Shown piece by piece: positions 21,172-30,690 of a DNA stretch of 64,000 bases; the first letter of the stretch is position 1, and each line of letters begins with the position of its first letter. The stretch is from the NCBI RefSeq assembly GCF_003415655.1, contig NZ_QRHC01000003.1, positions 604,378 through 668,377 on the forward strand, written 5' to 3'. The translations under genes and the position numbers were made by a program. The notes beneath the pieces were generated by a model. It ran no database searches, was not told where the DNA came from, and saw only the letters and a program-made list of their open reading frames with translations. This DNA comes from Vibrio maerlii (GTDB lineage: Bacteria; Pseudomonadota; Gammaproteobacteria; Enterobacterales; Vibrionaceae).

Positions 21172-21222
21172 ACGGTGTTTTCGATATTATCTTTCAATAA
21201 TATCAGGCAGTAGCCTAAAAAG

Positions 21223-21299
21223 TGGCGCGCTCTGGAGGATTCGAACCTCCGACCGCCTGGTTCGTAGCCAGGTACTCTATCCAGCTGAGCTAAGAGCGC
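21223..21299 (-). tRNA. tRNA-Arg(ACG), copy 6
   Basis: Identical 77-base gene with encoded CCA; last of the regular series. The spacer beyond it (21300-21381) is longer and different. Confidence 0.97.
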
Positions 21300-21381
21300 A
21301 CGTTTATTTTCGATATCGGTCCTTATAATAAGACAACAATATCAGGACATAAAGCCCTCAATTCTTTTTCTAAAGAAAGAA

Positions 21382-21458
21382 TGGCGCGCTCTGGAGGATT
21401 CGAACCTCCGACCGCCTGGTTCGTAGCCAGGTACTCTATCCAGCTGAGCTAAGAGCGC
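21382..21458 (-). tRNA. tRNA-Arg(ACG), copy 7
   Basis: Identical 77-base gene with encoded CCA, outside the 128-base period, with unrelated 82- and 84-base spacers. Confidence 0.97.
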
Positions 21459-21540
21459 ACGGTATAAATTCTTTAAGTTGTGAAACAAGTCACACTCAGT
21501 TTCATAAGAAACAAAAAAACGGCCATTGGCCGCGGCAATT

Positions 21541-21635
<95 letters not shown>

Positions 21636-21679
21636 GTATTAATTGTTTATCCTCAAATTTCAAAAGAAAAAAGAGAATA

Positions 21680-21756
21680 TGGCGCGCTCTGGAGGATTCG
21701 AACCTCCGACCGCCTGGTTCGTAGCCAGGTACTCTATCCAGCTGAGCTAAGAGCGC
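21680..21756 (-). tRNA. tRNA-Arg(ACG), copy 8
   Basis: Identical 77-base gene with encoded CCA, lying between the two tRNA-Ser genes. Confidence 0.97.
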
Positions 21757-21794
21757 ACATTGTTGCCTGCTTGCTATTCAGACTAAGCAAGAAA

Positions 21795-21887
21795 TGGCGG
21801 TGAGGGAGGGATTCGAACCCTCGATGCGGCTACAAACCACATACTCCCTTAGCAGGGGAGCGCCTTCGGCCTCTCGGCCACCTCACC
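21795..21887 (-). tRNA. tRNA-Ser(GCU), copy 2 (first transcribed)
   Basis: 93 bases with encoded CCA and GCU anticodon. It differs from copy 1 by an acceptor change (GGTGAGG pairing with CCTCACC) and a few loop bases; the acceptor pair change is compensated on the other side. Confidence 0.96.
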
Positions 21888-21902
21888 GTCTTGCGGAGGC
21901 AC

Positions 21903-21930
21903 ATATTACGATTTACCGAAAATAAGTCAA
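21903..21930 (-). promoter_or_regulatory. Promoter of the Arg/Ser tRNA array
   Basis: On the minus strand TTGACT (21925-21930), a 16-base spacer and TAATAT (21903-21908) lie 15 bases before the first tRNA-Ser. This is the only strong promoter upstream of the array, so the ten tRNAs are probably one transcript. Confidence 0.8.
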
Positions 21931-22081
21931 ACATTTTCTTGGCAATTTTCGCTAAAAAATGACTGATAGACTAGCAAATGAACAAACGACTACTTAAGTC
22001 GTAATAAATGAACATTATCTCAGCGATTATTCGCATTAATCGCCTCTAAAAGTCTTAGCAGGCATCCTAAACACTAGGTAT

Positions 22082-22111
22082 AAAAAAACCGATGAGTATT
22101 CTCATCGGTTT
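22082..22111 (-). terminator. Terminator of csrA
   Basis: AACCGATGAG (22088-22097) pairs with CTCATCGGTT (22102-22111) around TATT; seven T follow on the minus strand. Confidence 0.9.
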
Positions 22112-22149
22112 ATCTCAATCAATCAACAAGGTGAGCCTTGGCCGACTAA

Positions 22150-22347
22150 TTAGTAATTTCCTGAAGCAACGTTACCGTTACCTTTCTCTGCTTGAATGCG
22201 CATGTAGATTTCTTCACGGTGTACAGATACTTCTTTCGGAGCGTTAACACCGATACGCACTTGGTTACCTTTAACACCTAGTACAGTTACAGTCACTTCA
22301 TCACCGATCATTAGTGTTTCGCCAACACGGCGAGTCAAAATTAGCAT
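22150..22347 (-). CDS. csrA: Carbon storage regulator CsrA
   Basis: A 65-residue RNA-binding homodimer that represses or stabilises mRNAs with GGA motifs. The sequence [18 protein letters not shown] and the [16 protein letters not shown] segment, which carry the RNA-contact residues at both ends, are intact. ATG follows AAGGAG. It lies between the aspartokinase gene and the tRNA-Ser/Arg array, the gammaproteobacterial arrangement. In vibrios CsrA acts with Csr sRNAs in virulence and quorum-sensing circuits; those sRNAs are not in this window. Confidence 0.98.
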   Translation of the reverse strand: MLILTRRVGETLMIGDEVTVTVLGVKGNQVRIGVNAPKEVSVHREEIYMRIQAEKGNGNVASGNY

Positions 22348-22440
22348 TCTTAGCTCCTTGAGTAATTCTCTAAATTATTTTGCTGTCGAGCCATTATCCA
22401 CTAAAAGTTATATTTTCGTAAACAGGCTGAACCAAAGTTT

Positions 22441-23628
22441 TTAACCGAAAACCTTTTGTTTTTCATCAGATAGCGTATCTGAGTCGGAAACAATGAATTT
22501 CTGATGAATCAAGTTCGCCGCACGTTGACTGTCTTCTTGAGTCACCAGGTAGCTCGCCGAGCATCCCTCTTTGAAAGTGTGAGACACAATACATCCGTTA
22601 TTATCGAGATACTGTACGAGTTCTTCACTAACACGCTCAATGCATAAGCCAACACATGTTAGAACACTTACTGCCTCACTATTACGGATTTCGTCAGCAA
22701 AGACCATCTTTAATTTGGCAAAGGATTCTTCTTTAATCAAGATTGCGTGACGGCTAGCATCTTCAAGTGTGTTCCAGATATCAATACCAAGAAGTTTGCA
22801 TTGTTGATGAACACGCTCAGCAGTATGGTTCTCAATATCAACCAAACGCATTGCTTGCTGGATTGCCAAGCCCGAAATCCCTTTATTAACATCCTCACCA
22901 CGAATAATGGTCCCCTCTCCGTCCTTAAAAGAAGACAGTACGCGAAGCGGTACTTTATGTTTCCAAGCAAACTGCACACAAGGCAAGTGAAGAACCTTTG
23001 CACCTTTGCTTGCTAGGCGCTCCATGCTTGGGAAGTCGATACTATCAATCTTCTGCGCTAATGGGACAACGCGAGGGTCTGTTGTGTAAATGCCATCAAC
23101 ATCAGTAAATATCTGACATTCATCGGCAGACAATAAGCCTGCTAGTGTCACTGCTGTAGTGTCAGAGCCACCACGACCCAATGTCGTGATATCTCCATTC
23201 TCTGTCATCCCTTGAAACCCAGCGACGATGACAATGGTATCTTGGTCGAAGTAAGAAAAGAGTAGCTCGCGATCAACCGAACTAATTGTTGCGTCGTTAT
23301 GACGCTGATTGGTGATGATTCTAGCTTGTGTACCTGTTAACGATACTGCTCGATAGCCTAACTTATTCAACTCCATGGAGAGAAGCGCCATAGACACCTG
23401 CTCACCTGATGAGAGCAGTACATCAAGCTCACGTGCATTAGGTACTGCATCAATTTGATTTGCTAGAGACATTAGACGGTTGGTTTCTCCAGACATTGCA
23501 GAAACAACAACCAACATTCGATTACCTTGCTCTTTGGTCTTTATAACCTGCTCAGCAACCGCTTGAATTCTTTCAATTGAACCAACAGAGGTTCCACCAA
23601 ACTTTTGTACAATTAGGGGCTTGTTCAC
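22441..23628 (-). CDS. Stand-alone aspartokinase
   Basis: The 395-residue enzyme phosphorylates aspartate at the head of the Lys/Met/Thr/Ile pathways. Kinase motifs VQKFGGTSVGS at the N-terminus, TLGRGGSDTTAV and FTDVDGIYTTDPR are present, with two ACT domains after about 260. It has no dehydrogenase domain, unlike thrA in this window. The start is GTG at 23628. It is inserted between alaS and csrA, which are adjacent in E. coli; this gene order is usual for vibrios. No lysine riboswitch is visible upstream. The feedback effector cannot be told from sequence. Confidence 0.92.
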   Translation of the reverse strand: MNKPLIVQKFGGTSVGSIERIQAVAEQVIKTKEQGNRMLVVVSAMSGETNRLMSLANQIDAVPNARELDVLLSSGEQVSMALLSMELNKLGYRAVSLTGTQARIITNQRHNDATISSVDRELLFSYFDQDTIVIVAGFQGMTENGDITTLGRGGSDTTAVTLAGLLSADECQIFTDVDGIYTTDPRVVPLAQKIDSIDFPSMERLASKGAKVLHLPCVQFAWKHKVPLRVLSSFKDGEGTIIRGEDVNKGISGLAIQQAMRLVDIENHTAERVHQQCKLLGIDIWNTLEDASRHAILIKEESFAKLKMVFADEIRNSEAVSVLTCVGLCIERVSEELVQYLDNNGCIVSHTFKEGCSASYLVTQEDSQRAANLIHQKFIVSDSDTLSDEKQKVFG

Positions 23629-23681
23629 CAGCCTTCACCTTCCCGAGGTCATGCCTCATTAAACTGTTATGTATAAAACAA

Positions 23682-23710
23682 AAAATGCTGGCAACCTAAG
23701 CTGCCAGCAT
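23682..23710 (-). terminator. Terminator of alaS
   Basis: ATGCTGGCA (23685-23693) pairs with TGCCAGCAT (23702-23710), followed on the minus strand by a T run. Confidence 0.88.
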
Positions 23711-23737
23711 AACGATTAAAAAATCAATTAGTAACGC

Positions 23738-26320
23738 TTATAGGCGCTCTTCAAGCCAAGTCGGAATAGACTTCATTGCTTCAGGTAGTGCTGCTACGTC
23801 TGTACCACCAGCCTGAGCCATATCTGGACGACCGCCACCTTTACCGCCAACTTGCTCAGCAACCATCTTAACTAGGTCACCCGCTTTTACTTTGCCGATA
23901 AGGTCTTTAGTCACACCCGCGATTAGGCCAATTTTCTCACCATTGATGTTCGCAAGCATTACTACGCCACTGCCCATCTGGTTCTTCGCGTTATCAACCA
24001 TAGTACGTAGGTTCTTAGGATCAGCACCTTCCATCGCAGCGATAAGTACTTTAACGCCATTGATTTCTTGAGCTTTACCCATAATGTTTGCGCTTTCAGC
24101 CGCAGCCATCTTCTCTTTCAGCTTCTGGATCTCTTTCTCTAGAGATTTCGCTTTCGATGCTGACTCAGCTAGCTTCGTTTCAAACTTAGCTTGTTGCTCT
24201 TCGATTGCATCCAGTGCAGCTTCACCCGTTACCGCTTCGATACGACGAATACCTGCTGCAATGCCACCTTCAGAAGTTATCTTGAATAGACCGATGTCAC
24301 CAGTATTATCAGCATGAATACCACCACAAAGCTCTGTAGAGAACTCGCCCATAGACAGAACGCGAACTTCGTCATCGTACTTCTCACCGAATAGCGCCAT
24401 TGCACCCTTCTGCTTAGCAGATTCGATGTCCATCACATTAGTTTCGATTACGTGGTTGCGACGAACTTGTGCGTTTACTAAGCGCTCAACTTCTTTCAGC
24501 TCCGCAGGCGTTACCGCTTCTAGGTGAGAGAAGTCAAAACGTAGGTTGTCAGGCTTAACTAGTGAACCTTTCTGCGCTACGTGCTCACCAAGAACTGTAC
24601 GAAGTGCTGCGTGCAATAGGTGTGTTGCTGAGTGGTTTAGTGAAATCGCAGCGCGACGTTCTGCGTCTACGACAGCTTCAACTTCATCACCTTTCGCTAG
24701 AACGCCTTCCGCTACAACACCGTGGTGCGCGATTGCGTTACCAAGCTTCTGAGTATCTTCAACTTTAAACACACCTGATTCAGTTTTTAGAACACCCGCA
24801 TCACCACACTGACCGCCTGACTCAGCGTAGAATGGTGTTTCACCTAGGATGATGATTGCTTTATCACCAGCAGATAGAGATTCAGCCGCCTCACCTTCTA
24901 CGAAGATTTCCGCAACCTTGCTCTTACCTTCTGTGCCTGTGTAACCACAGAACTCAGATTCAACCTCTGACTTAAGCGTTGCGTTGTAGTCTGTACCAAA
25001 CTGGCCAGCTTCACGAGCACGTTGACGCTGCTCTTCCATCGCTTTTTCGAAGCCTGCTTCATCGATAGTAAAATCGCGCTCACGAGCAACATCGTTAGTT
25101 AAGTCAGCTGGGAAGCCGTATGTATCGTAAAGTTTGAATACCGTTTCACCGTCAAGCTCTTTGCCTTCAAGTGCGTCTAGTGCTTCGTTCAGGATAACCA
25201 TGCCGCGCTCTAGAGTACGACCAAAGTTTTCCTCTTCGATGCGTAGAACTTTTTCAACAATTGCTTGCTGCTTCTTAAGTTCAGCAGCAGCAGAGCCCAT
25301 CACTTCTACTAATACACTCACTAGTTTGTGGAAGAATACGCCCTTCGCACCTAGCTTGTTACCATGACGAACTGCACGACGGATAATACGACGTAGAACG
25401 TAGCCACGACCTTCGTTTGAAGGCATAACACCATCAGCGATTAGGAATGAACAAGAACGGATGTGGTCAGCAATCACGCGTAGAGACTGGTTAGATAGAT
25501 CGTCGTGACCTACAACTTCAGCTGTCGCTTTGATTAGCTTTTGGAATACATCGATTTCGTAGTTTGAGTGAACACCTTGCATGATTGCAGAGATACGCTC
25601 AATACCCATACCTGTATCAACAGCAGGCTTAGGTAGTGGTTCCATCGTGCCATCAGCATGACGGTTGAACTGCATGAATACGTTGTTCCAGATCTCGATG
25701 AAACGGTCACCGTCTTCTTCAGGAGTACCAGGACGGCCGCCCCAGATGTGCTCACCGTGATCGTAGAAGATTTCAGTACATGGACCACAAGGACCGGTAT
25801 CACCCATTGTCCAGAAGTTGTCAGATTCGAACTGCTTCCCGCCTTCTTTGTCACCGATGCGAACAATCTTGTCTGCTGGTACGCCTACTTGTTTGTTCCA
25901 GATGTCGAAAGCTTCGTCGTCTGTCTCGTATACCGTTACTAGTAGCTTTTCTTCTGGTAGACCAAGTGTCTTAGTTAGGAATTCCCAAGCAAACGCGATC
26001 GCGTCTTCTTTGAAGTAATCACCGAAGCTGAAGTTACCTAGCATTTCAAAGAATGTGTGGTGACGAGCCGTGAAGCCAACGTTCTCAAGGTCGTTGTGTT
26101 TACCACCCGCACGTACACAACGCTGAGCCGTAGTTGCTCGAGTGTAGGCACGCTTTTCGGCGCCTAAGAAGCAATCTTTAAATTGGTTCATACCTGCGTT
26201 TGTGAATAGCAGGGTTGGGTCGTTGTGTGGAACCAACGATGAACTGTCTACGATTTGGTGTCCTTTGCTTTCAAAGAACTTAAGGAACGCGTTACGAACC
26301 TCATCAGTGCTCATGTACAT
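23738..26320 (-). CDS. alaS: Alanyl-tRNA synthetase
   Basis: An 860-residue class II synthetase. The aminoacylation core holds the [15 protein letters not shown] and [18 protein letters not shown] motifs; the editing domain has [11 protein letters not shown] near residue 570 and [15 protein letters not shown], supplying zinc ligands; a coiled coil (about 730-765) and the Gly-rich C-terminal [15 protein letters not shown] domain complete it. ATG at 26320 has AGGA eight bases upstream; a second ATG two codons later is possible. The usual neighbours recA and recX are not on its 5' side. Confidence 0.98.
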   Translation of the reverse strand: MYMSTDEVRNAFLKFFESKGHQIVDSSSLVPHNDPTLLFTNAGMNQFKDCFLGAEKRAYTRATTAQRCVRAGGKHNDLENVGFTARHHTFFEMLGNFSFGDYFKEDAIAFAWEFLTKTLGLPEEKLLVTVYETDDEAFDIWNKQVGVPADKIVRIGDKEGGKQFESDNFWTMGDTGPCGPCTEIFYDHGEHIWGGRPGTPEEDGDRFIEIWNNVFMQFNRHADGTMEPLPKPAVDTGMGIERISAIMQGVHSNYEIDVFQKLIKATAEVVGHDDLSNQSLRVIADHIRSCSFLIADGVMPSNEGRGYVLRRIIRRAVRHGNKLGAKGVFFHKLVSVLVEVMGSAAAELKKQQAIVEKVLRIEEENFGRTLERGMVILNEALDALEGKELDGETVFKLYDTYGFPADLTNDVARERDFTIDEAGFEKAMEEQRQRAREAGQFGTDYNATLKSEVESEFCGYTGTEGKSKVAEIFVEGEAAESLSAGDKAIIILGETPFYAESGGQCGDAGVLKTESGVFKVEDTQKLGNAIAHHGVVAEGVLAKGDEVEAVVDAERRAAISLNHSATHLLHAALRTVLGEHVAQKGSLVKPDNLRFDFSHLEAVTPAELKEVERLVNAQVRRNHVIETNVMDIESAKQKGAMALFGEKYDDEVRVLSMGEFSTELCGGIHADNTGDIGLFKITSEGGIAAGIRRIEAVTGEAALDAIEEQQAKFETKLAESASKAKSLEKEIQKLKEKMAAAESANIMGKAQEINGVKVLIAAMEGADPKNLRTMVDNAKNQMGSGVVMLANINGEKIGLIAGVTKDLIGKVKAGDLVKMVAEQVGGKGGGRPDMAQAGGTDVAALPEAMKSIPTWLEERL

Positions 26321-26470
26321 GCAGCTCTTCCTAAGAATTAGTCGAGTTAGAATTTTGCGCTATTGTAGACCAAGCAAGCGCTGACGACTAGTTTTCTAAC
26401 AGAAAAGAACCTATTTAATGACCAGTTTGGGAGTGAAGGAAAGCGGGCTTGCTGGGTGTGCAAGTGCAGT

Positions 26471-26503
26471 TTTTCGGTTGAAGGTGTTGAACACCTTCAA
26501 CCG
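26471..26503 (-). terminator. Terminator of the SIMPL protein gene
   Basis: A near-perfect 29-base palindrome at 26475-26503 (CGGTTGAAGGTGTT, one base, and its complement), followed on the minus strand by AAAAAC rather than a T run when read past 26475. Plus-strand reading has TTTTT before it. It ends 18 bases from the stop at 26521. The weak T tract makes termination likely but not certain. Confidence 0.6.
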
Positions 26504-26520
26504 AGGAGGAATAGGACTTA

Positions 26521-27216
26521 TTAGTCCTCAAGCTGATAGATAACATCTACACGGTCACGAATAATTAGTGTAGAGTCTTCGTAACCCATAGATTCAGCTT
26601 TTGCATCCATCGCCATGCTACGCATCAATACAGGTTGTGAGGAAGTACCGTTGTAGCTTACTCGCCAAACTTGACCTAGTTCTTTATCAAAACCTTCAGC
26701 TAGGGAGCTTGCCTTATCATTGGCATTCTTAATCGCAGCAAGACGAGCTTGGTCTTTATACCTTTGCTCATTCTTCACTTTGAGTTGAACATTCTCTACA
26801 TGAGTAATTCCCGACTGCAGTGCAGTATCGAGTAATACGTTAAGCCGAGTAATATCATTCAACGTCACATCGATATTACGTGAAGCACGGTAGCCAATAA
26901 GCTCTGGCTGACCGCTCTTTGGATAATGATATTGTGGTGCTAAGTAAAGATTGGAGCTGCTTACATCATCACGAGACACTCCATCCTTTTCGAGTGCGTC
27001 TAGGTAGCGATTCACAACCTTATCAGCGGCTGCCTTAGCTTGCTCTGCTGCCATCGCAGTTTCTACCACCTTTACTGTGAATGTAGCGGTATCTGGCGTC
27101 GCAACGACCTCACCGTAGCCCGTCGTTACGATATGAGGAAAGTTGGGAGTCTCTGCAAATACGTTTGCAGCCAACAACAATGAAGATATTGCGATCAGAG
27201 TTTTTACGCGTTTCAT
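26521..27216 (-). CDS. SIMPL-domain (DUF541/YggE-like) periplasmic protein
   Basis: A 231-residue precursor with a signal peptide (MKRVKTLIAISSLLLAANVFA) and one SIMPL domain (about 28-225; TTGYGEVVATPDTATFTV at its start). E. coli YggE relatives reduce oxidative stress and sit next to argP/argO there too, which agrees with argP being the next gene here. The frame runs on to 27321 but ATG at 27216, with AAGGA, begins the signal peptide. Molecular activity is unknown. Confidence 0.88.
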   Translation of the reverse strand: MKRVKTLIAISSLLLAANVFAETPNFPHIVTTGYGEVVATPDTATFTVKVVETAMAAEQAKAAADKVVNRYLDALEKDGVSRDDVSSSNLYLAPQYHYPKSGQPELIGYRASRNIDVTLNDITRLNVLLDTALQSGITHVENVQLKVKNEQRYKDQARLAAIKNANDKASSLAEGFDKELGQVWRVSYNGTSSQPVLMRSMAMDAKAESMGYEDSTLIIRDRVDVIYQLED

Positions 27217-27355
27217 AAAAATCCTTCTTGTTCTTTTTATGCTCAATTGGATGATAGTCGAAAACGCTAAACTGCCAATATACATCCGATGAAAATGACA
27301 TAACTTTAACTGTCCACACACAAAACAAGGGGTTATGTATCAATGTTAAAAAGCG

Positions 27356-28252
27356 TTATTGAGGCAGATGATCTCGAGCAAAGCCGATTATCGACTGCGT
27401 AACCTCTTTGAGTAAGCCGCTCTCGAGCTGCCAGTGGTGCCAATACAGACGATGGGTAAGAAACAGATTAGGGGTCAACTCCACCAACTCTGCTGATGCG
27501 AGCTCAGACTCTATCTGCAGTCGCGGAATCAAGCAATATGCCACACCAGATAGCGCTAATTTCACGAATGCTTCAGAGCTTGCAACTGTGTGATTAATAA
27601 TCGTATCTCTGGGCACATTGAAATGTTGATGAAGATACTGTTTGTGCAGGTCATCATATTGGTCAAATGAGACCGCAGGAGCCATTGCTAGCGTTTTATA
27701 GTTCACTCCTTGTGAGAAGTACTTATCGACAAACTCCTGACTCGCCACACATACATAGTCAATTCGTCCGAGGTAATCCGCATCACAGCCTTGAATAGGC
27801 TTCTCTTCCTGACTGATAGCACCTACCACCTCTCCGCTTTTCATCTTATCTAAGGTGCGTGATTCACCGTACACCACAATATTCATTTCGACTTTCCGAG
27901 ATTTCATAACCGGTGAAATCGCGGGCAGTAACCAAGTAGCTAGGCTGTCGGCATTGGTGGCTATGGAGATCGATAACGCTCGCTCCTGTTCTTGATTCGC
28001 AAGCTCTGGGATTAGCTCACTCTCTAACAGCTTGACGCGTTTATGTAAGCTAAGCAGCTTCTTTCCAACCAATGTCGGTCGTGGTGGCTGCTCTCGAATT
28101 AGAGCGGGTTGAGCAAGAAACTTCTCGAGTTGTTTGAGCCTCTGCGAGATCGCCGACTGCGATATATATAAGCCCTCTGCTGCGCGCTCGAAGCTTCCTT
28201 GAGTCACGATAGCCTCTAAGGCTTCTATCCACTTGTAATCCAATCCTCGCAT
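27356..28252 (-). CDS. argP: LysR-family regulator ArgP (IciA)
   Basis: A 298-residue LysR regulator. The N-terminal helix-turn-helix [25 protein letters not shown] is close to E. coli ArgP, followed by [12 protein letters not shown] and a type-2 periplasmic-binding-like effector domain. ArgP activates argO in response to arginine and represses it with lysine. The divergent neighbour is argO, separated by 117 bases, which fixes the assignment. ATG at 28252 has GAGG at eight bases; the frame also allows GTG at 28261. Confidence 0.95.
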   Translation of the reverse strand: MRGLDYKWIEALEAIVTQGSFERAAEGLYISQSAISQRLKQLEKFLAQPALIREQPPRPTLVGKKLLSLHKRVKLLESELIPELANQEQERALSISIATNADSLATWLLPAISPVMKSRKVEMNIVVYGESRTLDKMKSGEVVGAISQEEKPIQGCDADYLGRIDYVCVASQEFVDKYFSQGVNYKTLAMAPAVSFDQYDDLHKQYLHQHFNVPRDTIINHTVASSEAFVKLALSGVAYCLIPRLQIESELASAELVELTPNLFLTHRLYWHHWQLESGLLKEVTQSIIGFARDHLPQ

Positions 28253-28369
28253 CTCACCCACCTCATTAGATAAACTTATGAGAGATTAAAATCATTAATT
28301 ATATTAATCAAACCATCTCAGTTATCTTTGCGCACATTAACAAAAAACAACAAGATAACAGGTAGTAAC

Positions 28370-28987
28370 ATGAGCTTTTGGGTTCTTTTACAGGGTTTTG
28401 GTTTGGGTGCGAGTATGATTATTCCTATTGGCGCGCAAAACGCATTTGTTTTAAATCAGGGTATAAAGCGCCAACACCACTTTACGACCGCGACTATTTG
28501 TAGCGTGTTGGATATGATTTTTATCTCGCTAGGTATCTTTGGTGGTGGTGCACTGCTATCTCAAAATGAGACTGTATTAACAGCCGTCACCCTAGGTGGC
28601 ATCGCATTTTTGTTGTTCTATGGTGCACTATCCCTAAAAAGTGCTTTTGCTCCAACTAAACAAGAGAATGCTCAACAAGTGACTGCACGTGGCCGTCGAA
28701 CCGTCATCCTGGGCGCACTTGCGGTTACAGTGCTTAACCCACACCTTTATTTAGATACGGTGGTGATCTTGGGCTCGATTGGTGGGCAATTTGAAGGAAG
28801 TGAGCGTATTTCATTTGCTATCGGTACTGTGCTCGCTTCATTCGTATGGTTCTACTCTTTATCATTCGGGGCAGCTAAACTAGGACCGACTCTTTCTAAA
28901 CCAAGCGTAAAGAAAGGCATTGATATCGCGGTAGCAACCATGATGTTCGTTATTGCAGCGATGCTAGCTAAGGGCTTACTAGACTAA
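28370..28987 (+). CDS. argO: Arginine exporter ArgO (LysE family)
   Basis: A 205-residue membrane protein with about six helices. The LysE signature is clear: GLGASMIIPIGAQNAFVLNQG at the N-terminus and VTVLNPHLYLDTVVILGS in the middle. It exports L-arginine and its toxic analogues. The frame begins upstream, but ATG at 28370 with AGGTAG before it starts the conserved region. Divergent from argP, which should control it. Confidence 0.94.
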   Translation: MSFWVLLQGFGLGASMIIPIGAQNAFVLNQGIKRQHHFTTATICSVLDMIFISLGIFGGGALLSQNETVLTAVTLGGIAFLLFYGALSLKSAFAPTKQENAQQVTARGRRTVILGALAVTVLNPHLYLDTVVILGSIGGQFEGSERISFAIGTVLASFVWFYSLSFGAAKLGPTLSKPSVKKGIDIAVATMMFVIAAMLAKGLLD

Positions 28988-29001
28988 CTGGGAATTCAAG
29001 G

Positions 29002-29487
29002 ATGAATACTGTTGATACAATCTATGATTTCAACATCCACTTATTCGCGAAAGCGGATGTTGAGTATCAAGAATGGATACACGAACCGATTTTGGATTTT
29101 GCAACCGATGAGCGTGTCGCTGTTGAATTAGGTTGGACCGGGACACACACTAAGAGTTTATTCTTAAAGTCAAAAAATGGCCCCTTCACCTTGTATCTCA
29201 CAGAGAAGGACAGTCGTTTAGATAGTAAAGCGATAAAAAACATAACAGGACGTCGAGTTTCCATCTGTAAAGATGAAGAGATGGTAGAGCAAACTGGGTG
29301 CGTACCAGGTGCTGTCTGTCCATTTGGATTACCTGATAGCGTTGAGTTAGTCATCGATAAAACGCTCCTCGAATGTACAGAGCTACTATTTACCCCAGGT
29401 AAGCCTGAATTCACCTTTGCCTTTAAGGGCAGTGATCTAAAAACACTTCTTGATGCTTTACCAAACCGCGTATATTACTTGGATTAA
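29002..29487 (+). CDS. YbaK/ProX-like aminoacyl-tRNA deacylase domain protein
   Basis: A 161-residue stand-alone protein with the YbaK/EbsC fold. The GCVPGAVCPFGLP segment near residue 100 corresponds to the conserved GxVxPFGL site of the family, and KSLFLKSKNGPFTLYLT resembles the substrate-loop strand. Relatives clear Cys-tRNA-Pro or Ala-tRNA-Pro. It starts 14 bases after argO, so the two are probably cotranscribed, and a perfect terminator follows it. The particular mischarged tRNA is unknown. Confidence 0.82.
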   Translation: MNTVDTIYDFNIHLFAKADVEYQEWIHEPILDFATDERVAVELGWTGTHTKSLFLKSKNGPFTLYLTEKDSRLDSKAIKNITGRRVSICKDEEMVEQTGCVPGAVCPFGLPDSVELVIDKTLLECTELLFTPGKPEFTFAFKGSDLKTLLDALPNRVYYLD

Positions 29488-29491
29488 ATAA

Positions 29492-29524
29492 AAACAGGCG
29501 GATAACTCAGTTATCCGCCTGTTT
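29492..29524. terminator. Bidirectional terminator after the YbaK-like gene
   Basis: AAACAGGCGGATAAC pairs perfectly with GTTATCCGCCTGTTT around TCA. It serves the gene before it and mscS on the other strand. Confidence 0.88.
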
Positions 29525-29549
29525 CACATTAATTCGAAGAGATCGAAGC

Positions 29550-30419
29550 TTAAGCCGCTTCAACCTTATTTAGGTGCACATCCATTTGTGGGAATGGGAT
29601 CTCAATGCCTTCGTTATCCAAGCCTTCTTTAATCGCTTGCATTAGGTCGAAGTACACTCCCCAGTAATCTTCAGTTTTTACCCATGGACGAACCACAAAG
29701 TTCACTGAAGAATCTGCCAACGTGTGAACACCAACTTGAACACCTGGTTCTGGTAAGACACGCTCATCCGCTTCACAGATCTTAGTCAGTAACTCTTTTG
29801 TTTTTTGCAGATCCGCACCGTAAGAGACACCGATCATTAGATCAATACGACGAGTAGCGTGGCGTGAGTAGTTGGTTATTGGGCTACCAATCACGCTGCC
29901 ATTAGGTACTACGACCATCTTATTATCTGGTGTTGTTAGAACCGTTTGGAAGATTTGAATTGATTCAACCGAACCTGCAACGCCACCAATTTCAACATAA
30001 TCACCAGATTTGAATGGACGGAAACCAACAATTAATACACCAGCTGCAAAGTTAGATAGAGAACCTTGTAATGCTAGACCTACAGCAAGACCTGCCGCAC
30101 CAATTACAGCGACCACAGAAGCGGTTTGAACACCAATGCGACTTAGAGCTGCAATCAAAACGATAACGAACAGAAGGTAACGTACCAAGCCATGGATAAA
30201 CTCGATAACCGCTTTATCCATATTCTTTTTCTGCAATACCTTTGCAACGCTATTAGCAATCGCTTTTACGATGATATTACCAATAAATAGAATAGCCAGT
30301 GCTGAGATAATATTTACCCCATATTGCACAAGTAGATCGGTGTTGTTAGCCAGCCACGCTTCTGCATGACCAATTCCATCTAACATAGGAGTTTCAATTT
30401 CCGTTGACTCGCCTGCCAT
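29550..30419 (-). CDS. mscS: Small-conductance mechanosensitive channel MscS
   Basis: A 289-residue inner-membrane channel that opens on hypo-osmotic shock. Three transmembrane helices fill about 30-130, with the Gly/Ala-packed pore helix AVGLALQGSLSNFAAGVLIV. A cytoplasmic cage follows (SGDYVEIGGVAGSVESIQIF, then VVPNG). ATG follows GAGGAA. Single-gene unit between the argO operon and fbaA. Confidence 0.96.
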   Translation of the reverse strand: MAGESTEIETPMLDGIGHAEAWLANNTDLLVQYGVNIISALAILFIGNIIVKAIANSVAKVLQKKNMDKAVIEFIHGLVRYLLFVIVLIAALSRIGVQTASVVAVIGAAGLAVGLALQGSLSNFAAGVLIVGFRPFKSGDYVEIGGVAGSVESIQIFQTVLTTPDNKMVVVPNGSVIGSPITNYSRHATRRIDLMIGVSYGADLQKTKELLTKICEADERVLPEPGVQVGVHTLADSSVNFVVRPWVKTEDYWGVYFDLMQAIKEGLDNEGIEIPFPQMDVHLNKVEAA

Positions 30420-30642
30420 AGTTTATTCCTCAAATATAAAATCAATCTGTCCTAACGTTATCATCAACAAGAGAACTGTTACAAAAACGTATCCTAAATC
30501 AATAGCCCGCCAAAGACATTTAAAACAATTGGTTACCAGAAAAATCCGATATCAATTTGATACAGATTACGCAACTTTTTAACATTTCTCCAGAGGTTTT
30601 AGCACACATAATTTCAATCGTCTCAAAAAGCGACAGGCATAA

Positions 30643-30668
30643 AAAAACCCAGCCGAAGCTGGGTTTTT
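30643..30668 (-). terminator. Terminator of fbaA
   Basis: AAAAACCCAGC and GCTGGGTTTTT pair around CGAA; T-rich on the minus strand. Confidence 0.9.
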
Positions 30669-30690
30669 GAATCAATAACTATAATTTAAA

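Larger units (their letters stand above)
20583..21299 (-). repeat. Six-fold 128-base tandem repeat of tRNA-Arg plus spacer
   Basis: Starts at 20583, 20711, 20839, 20967, 21095 and 21223 are exactly 128 bases apart: a 77-base tRNA and a 51-base spacer. The tRNA parts are identical; the five spacers differ at a handful of positions. Each spacer has a 22-base hairpin (20671-20692 and every 128 bases after). This looks like amplification by unequal crossing-over. Confidence 0.95.

Noticed and set aside
20583..21299. CRISPR-like regular repeats
   Set aside because: The 128-base period is tRNA-Arg plus nearly identical spacers; there are no unique spacers and no cas genes.
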